Shown here: positions 58,211-60,686 of the stretch, piece by piece
How positions within the stretch are numbered: the first letter of the stretch is position 1
How the letters are laid out: each line of letters begins with the position of its first letter
Source of the DNA: Rhodobacter calidifons
GTDB taxonomy: Bacteria; Pseudomonadota; Alphaproteobacteria; Rhodobacterales; Rhodobacteraceae
DNA length: 60,686 bases
Direction: 5' to 3'
Assembly (NCBI RefSeq): GCF_011174775.1
Contig: NZ_JAANHS010000015.1
Location: forward strand, 1 to 60,686
Translations under genes and position numbers: made by a program
Notes under the pieces: model-generated
Database searches by the model: none
Seen by the model: only the letters and a program-made list of their open reading frames with translations
What the model was told of the DNA's origin: nothing

Positions 58211-59458
58211 TCAGGCCCGTCGCCGGCGCCGATGCGCGGGGGGCAGGTTCAGCATCGTGCGGTATTTCGCCACCGTGCGCCGGGCGAGGGGCGCGCCGCC
58301 CTCGGCCAGGGCGGCCGCCAGCGCCTCGTCCGACAGGGGGTGGTCGGGGTCCTCTTCCGCGACAAGCCGCGCCAGCCGGTCGCGCAGCGCGCCCGCCGCC
58401 GGGCCGCCCTCGCGCGGGGCCTTGCCGAACAGGCTGCGCAGCCACCAGGTGCCGCGCGGGGTATCGACGGCGGTGCCCGCGACCACTCGGCTGATCGTGC
58501 TTTCATGCAGTCCGACGGCCCGGGCCACCTCGGCCATGGTCATCGGCTGCAAGGCGCCAAGCCCCGCCTCCAGCGCGGCGGTCTGCCGGGTCAGGATCTC
58601 CTGCCCGACCGACAGGAGCGTGGCATTGCGCCCCTCGATCATGCGGATCAGGGCCCGCGCCTCGGCCCGGCCCTTGCCCCTGCCCTCGGCGACCGAGACC
58701 GAGGGCAGGGCAGAGCGGTTCAGCGACACGATCCAGCCGGACGCGCCCTTCTCGGCGATCAGGTCGGGCTCGCGCACGGGGGCAGCAAAGGGTTCGAACG
58801 CAGCGCCGGGCTTCGGATCATAGCTGCGCAGCCGTCCGAGGGCCTGGCGCAACTCGGTCTGGTCGAGCCCCGCCTCGCGGGCGATGCGCTCGATCCCGCC
58901 CTTGGCCAGCAGGTCCAGCCGGTCCAGAAGCGCCCGCATCGCCCGGTCGAGCTCGCCCGCCTCCTCGGCCTGAAGCCGCAGGCAGTCGGCCAGGTTGCGG
59001 GCGAAAAGCCCGGTCGGGTCGGCGCGCTGTTGCAGGCGGGCCAGGACCTGCTCGACCGCAGGAAGCCCGACCGCCAGCTGCGCGGCGATGGCGGAAGGGG
59101 CGCGGCCGAGCCAGCCCGAGGGCTCCAGCGCCTCGGCCAGGGCCATGGCGATGCGGGTCTCGGCCGGAGAGAGGCGCAGGTTCTCGATCAGAGCCAGCAC
59201 ATGGCTGACGAGACTGGGGCCGGCGGACTGCTGTTCGGGCGGCTCGGCATCCGAGGCGAAGGCCGATTTCCAGCGCGGGATCCAGTCCTGGACCTGGGGG
59301 CGGGTCAGGATGATCTGCGGGTTCTCGGCGGCGGCCTCTTCCAGATAGCGCGACAGGCCGGCGGCATCGGCGCGCAGGATGCGGATCGAGGTGGCAAGCC
59401 CCGTGGTCAGCGCCATGCGCTGGGTCTGGTGGACCGAGATGCGGGACCGGGGCTTCAT
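58211..59458 (-). CDS. rpoN: RNA polymerase sigma-54 factor
   Basis: A 415-aa alternative sigma factor needing AAA+ activators, for nitrogen-, flagella- or other specialised genes. Region I (RISVHQTQRMALTTGLATSI, then SRYLEEAAAENPQIIL) is present; the helix-turn-helix is in MTMAEVARAVGLHESTISRV followed by VDTPRGTWWLRSLFG; the RpoN box reads ARRTVAKYR. Shorter than enteric RpoN but close to Rhodobacter RpoN forms. ATG 59458 is chosen over a TTG two codons upstream. It is not next to lptB/hpf as a housekeeping rpoN usually is, so it may be a second copy. Confidence 0.92.
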   Translation of the reverse strand: MKPRSRISVHQTQRMALTTGLATSIRILRADAAGLSRYLEEAAAENPQIILTRPQVQDWIPRWKSAFASDAEPPEQQSAGPSLVSHVLALIENLRLSPAETRIAMALAEALEPSGWLGRAPSAIAAQLAVGLPAVEQVLARLQQRADPTGLFARNLADCLRLQAEEAGELDRAMRALLDRLDLLAKGGIERIAREAGLDQTELRQALGRLRSYDPKPGAAFEPFAAPVREPDLIAEKGASGWIVSLNRSALPSVSVAEGRGKGRAEARALIRMIEGRNATLLSVGQEILTRQTAALEAGLGALQPMTMAEVARAVGLHESTISRVVAGTAVDTPRGTWWLRSLFGKAPREGGPAAGALRDRLARLVAEEDPDHPLSDEALAAALAEGGAPLARRTVAKYRTMLNLPPAHRRRRRA

Positions 59459-59507
59459 GGGCAATGAGTCTCATGCCAGGGGCTGCGCGGCAAGCATGGA
59501 TCGGGAA

Positions 59508-59573
59508 ACGATTTCCTGCGGAAATCGTGACGGAGCCCGCAGGGCTCCGGCCCGGAATTCGTTCGAATTCCGG
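59508..59573 (+). repeat. triple-hairpin repeat, copy C
   Basis: Three hairpins: 59508-59528 (arms ACGATTTCC, loop TGC), 59532-59548 (arms GGAGCCC, loop GCA) and 59552-59573 (arms CCGGAATTCG, loop TT). Same order as copy A, more diverged. It lies between the 3' end of the ImuB-like gene (stop at 59583) and the rpoN start. Confidence 0.8.
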
Positions 59574-59582
59574 CGCGGGCGG

Positions 59583-60686
59583 TCAGGAGAACACCCCCTC
59601 GCAATACCAGCGGTCGGTCACCGCCCCCCCGCGCCCGTAGAACAGCCACAGCCTTTCGCCGCCCTCGGTTTCCACCCGCCAGTAGTCGCGGGTGCCGCCG
59701 CGCCAGTCGGGGTCCTCGAACCACCATTCCGGTTGCAGCCGTTCCGGCCCCGCCGCCATCCGCACGGCAAGGTCGCGCCGCCGCCAGCGGAACCGGGCGG
59801 GCAGGTCAGGGGTTTCCGGCGCCTCCACGGGTTCGGGGCGGAACATCACCAGCGGGCGCGGGGCCGGAGGGGCGGGCCAGGGGCCGTCATGCGGCTGGCT
59901 CCAGGCGGCCATCAGCACCTTGGCGGATCTGGCGGGCACATGGCTGTCGGCCGGATGCAGGCGCAGCACCGCCTCGGTCCCGAGCCGCGCCCCAAGCCGC
60001 CCGATCAGATCCTCCAGCGCCTGGGCCGAGCCGACCGGCACCCGACCGGCAGCGGCCAGCGCCTGCTCCGTCACCTCGATCTGGCCGCGATGCTGGACGG
60101 CGCTGACCGCTTCGGTCGCCAGCGCCTCGATCCGCAGGCAGTCGATCCCGAAACCGGCGTCGATCTGGTCGAGCTTGAGGTGCAGCAGCGGGCGGATGCG
60201 GTCGGGCGCGTCGGCGGCGCGGGCTAGGCCCACCTCGACCGAGGCCACGCCACCATCGGCGCGGAAGCCCTGGAACAAGAGCCGACGCACGCCGCGCCCC
60301 CTGGCCTTGAGCTTGGCGCAGAAGGGCGGCAGCAGGCGGTCCAGCGCCGCCTCGACATCCGAGCGCAGGCCGATCGGATCGGGCAGGGTCAGCCGCACGG
60401 CGAAATGCATCGGCGGGCGGGCAGGGCTGAGAGGTTCGGGCTCCATCCCCAGGGCCTGGTCCAGCCGGCGCAGCGTGTCGGCCCCGAAGCGGCGGGCAAG
60501 GGCTGCACGCGGGATCCCGGCGATCTCGCCCACACGGCGCAGGCCGAGGCGCGTGAGCCGGTCCACCACATCGCCCGGCAGGCGCAACGCGGCAAGCGGC
60601 AGGTCGGCCAGCGCCTCGTAAAGCCGCCCCGGGGGCGCGATCACCGCCGCTTCGGCCCCGCGGGCGGCCACCGTGCGGGGCGGGCC
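59583..60686 (-). CDS. imuB: ImuB-like Y-family DNA polymerase (C-terminal part, truncated by window edge)
   Basis: The frame runs to the right edge with no stop, so only the last 367 or so residues are seen. It contains the helix-hairpin-helix-like segment RLTRLGLRRVGEIAGIPRAALARRFG, the little-finger region, and the C-terminal ImuB signature (RFRWRRRDLAVRMAAGPERL, then PEWW and DYWRVETEGGERLWLFYGRG). ImuB has no catalytic triad and works with ImuA and DnaE2 in error-prone repair under LexA control. The palm domain lies beyond the window, so polymerase activity cannot be judged. Confidence 0.85.
   Translation of the reverse strand, partial: GPPRTVAARGAEAAVIAPPGRLYEALADLPLAALRLPGDVVDRLTRLGLRRVGEIAGIPRAALARRFGADTLRRLDQALGMEPEPLSPARPPMHFAVRLTLPDPIGLRSDVEAALDRLLPPFCAKLKARGRGVRRLLFQGFRADGGVASVEVGLARAADAPDRIRPLLHLKLDQIDAGFGIDCLRIEALATEAVSAVQHRGQIEVTEQALAAAGRVPVGSAQALEDLIGRLGARLGTEAVLRLHPADSHVPARSAKVLMAAWSQPHDGPWPAPPAPRPLVMFRPEPVEAPETPDLPARFRWRRRDLAVRMAAGPERLQPEWWFEDPDWRGGTRDYWRVETEGGERLWLFYGRGGAVTDRWYCEGVFS

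Overview
The window looks like a chromosomal segment of a Rhodobacterales alphaproteobacterium (Rhodobacter/Paracoccus/Gemmobacter-like). It has high GC, and it carries several families typical of that order: DUF2794, DUF4170, a 49-residue aa3-type cytochrome oxidase subunit IV, an atpI-atpB-atpE-b'-b F0 operon with duplicated b subunits, a heterotetrameric sarcosine oxidase and a GcvT-type dimethylglycine dehydrogenase. All assignments come from reading the sequence; no database search was run.

Layout. 1-11.2 kb is mainly housekeeping: beta-carbonic anhydrase, an M17 aminopeptidase followed by an NlpC/P60 cell-wall hydrolase, DUF2794, a type II asparaginase-like protein, an IalB-like secreted protein, rlmN, the small oxidase subunit, a lipoprotein, and a molybdenum-cofactor cluster mobA-mobB-(conserved 279-aa protein)-GNAT with overlapping starts and stops. 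11.4-23.7 kb is a catabolic block for N-methylated amino acids: an aldehyde dehydrogenase and an Old-Yellow-Enzyme-type demethylase on the plus strand, and on the minus strand soxB-soxD-soxA-soxG, an XRE-cupin regulator, a GlcD-type flavoprotein and an MFS exporter. A dimethylglycine/sarcosine dehydrogenase at 38-40.6 kb fits the same one-carbon theme. 24-37 kb holds smc, separate and divergent counterparts of the two halves of MnmC, the lipid A/Kdo genes lpxK-waaA-DUF4170, an SPFH/NfeD pair and the F0 ATP synthase operon.

40.7-53.9 kb holds a membrane-anchored C13 (caspase-clan) peptidase, a ureohydrolase, and a zinc uptake locus (znuB-znuC-zur divergent from znuA around a Zur box). It also holds a six-gene minus-strand operon behind a clear cobalamin riboswitch: DUF1636, ABC ATPase, periplasmic binding protein, an exported flavin amine oxidase, BtuC/FecD-type permease and cobQ. 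The amine oxidase inside this B12-controlled operon is the most unusual assignment. 53.9-56.0 kb is a decayed insertion site: a 5'-truncated AtuA-family gene, a degenerate IS3-family element, a truncated phage-type integrase and a CAU tRNA with an acceptor-stem mismatch. 56.1 kb to the end has a hydantoinase/oxoprolinase-family protein, a sigma-54 factor and the C-terminal part of an ImuB-like Y-family polymerase.

Three dispersed copies of a triple-hairpin repeat (12.8, 38.1 and 59.5 kb) abut or closely follow stop codons. A shorter 27-bp repeat occurs in three intergenic regions.
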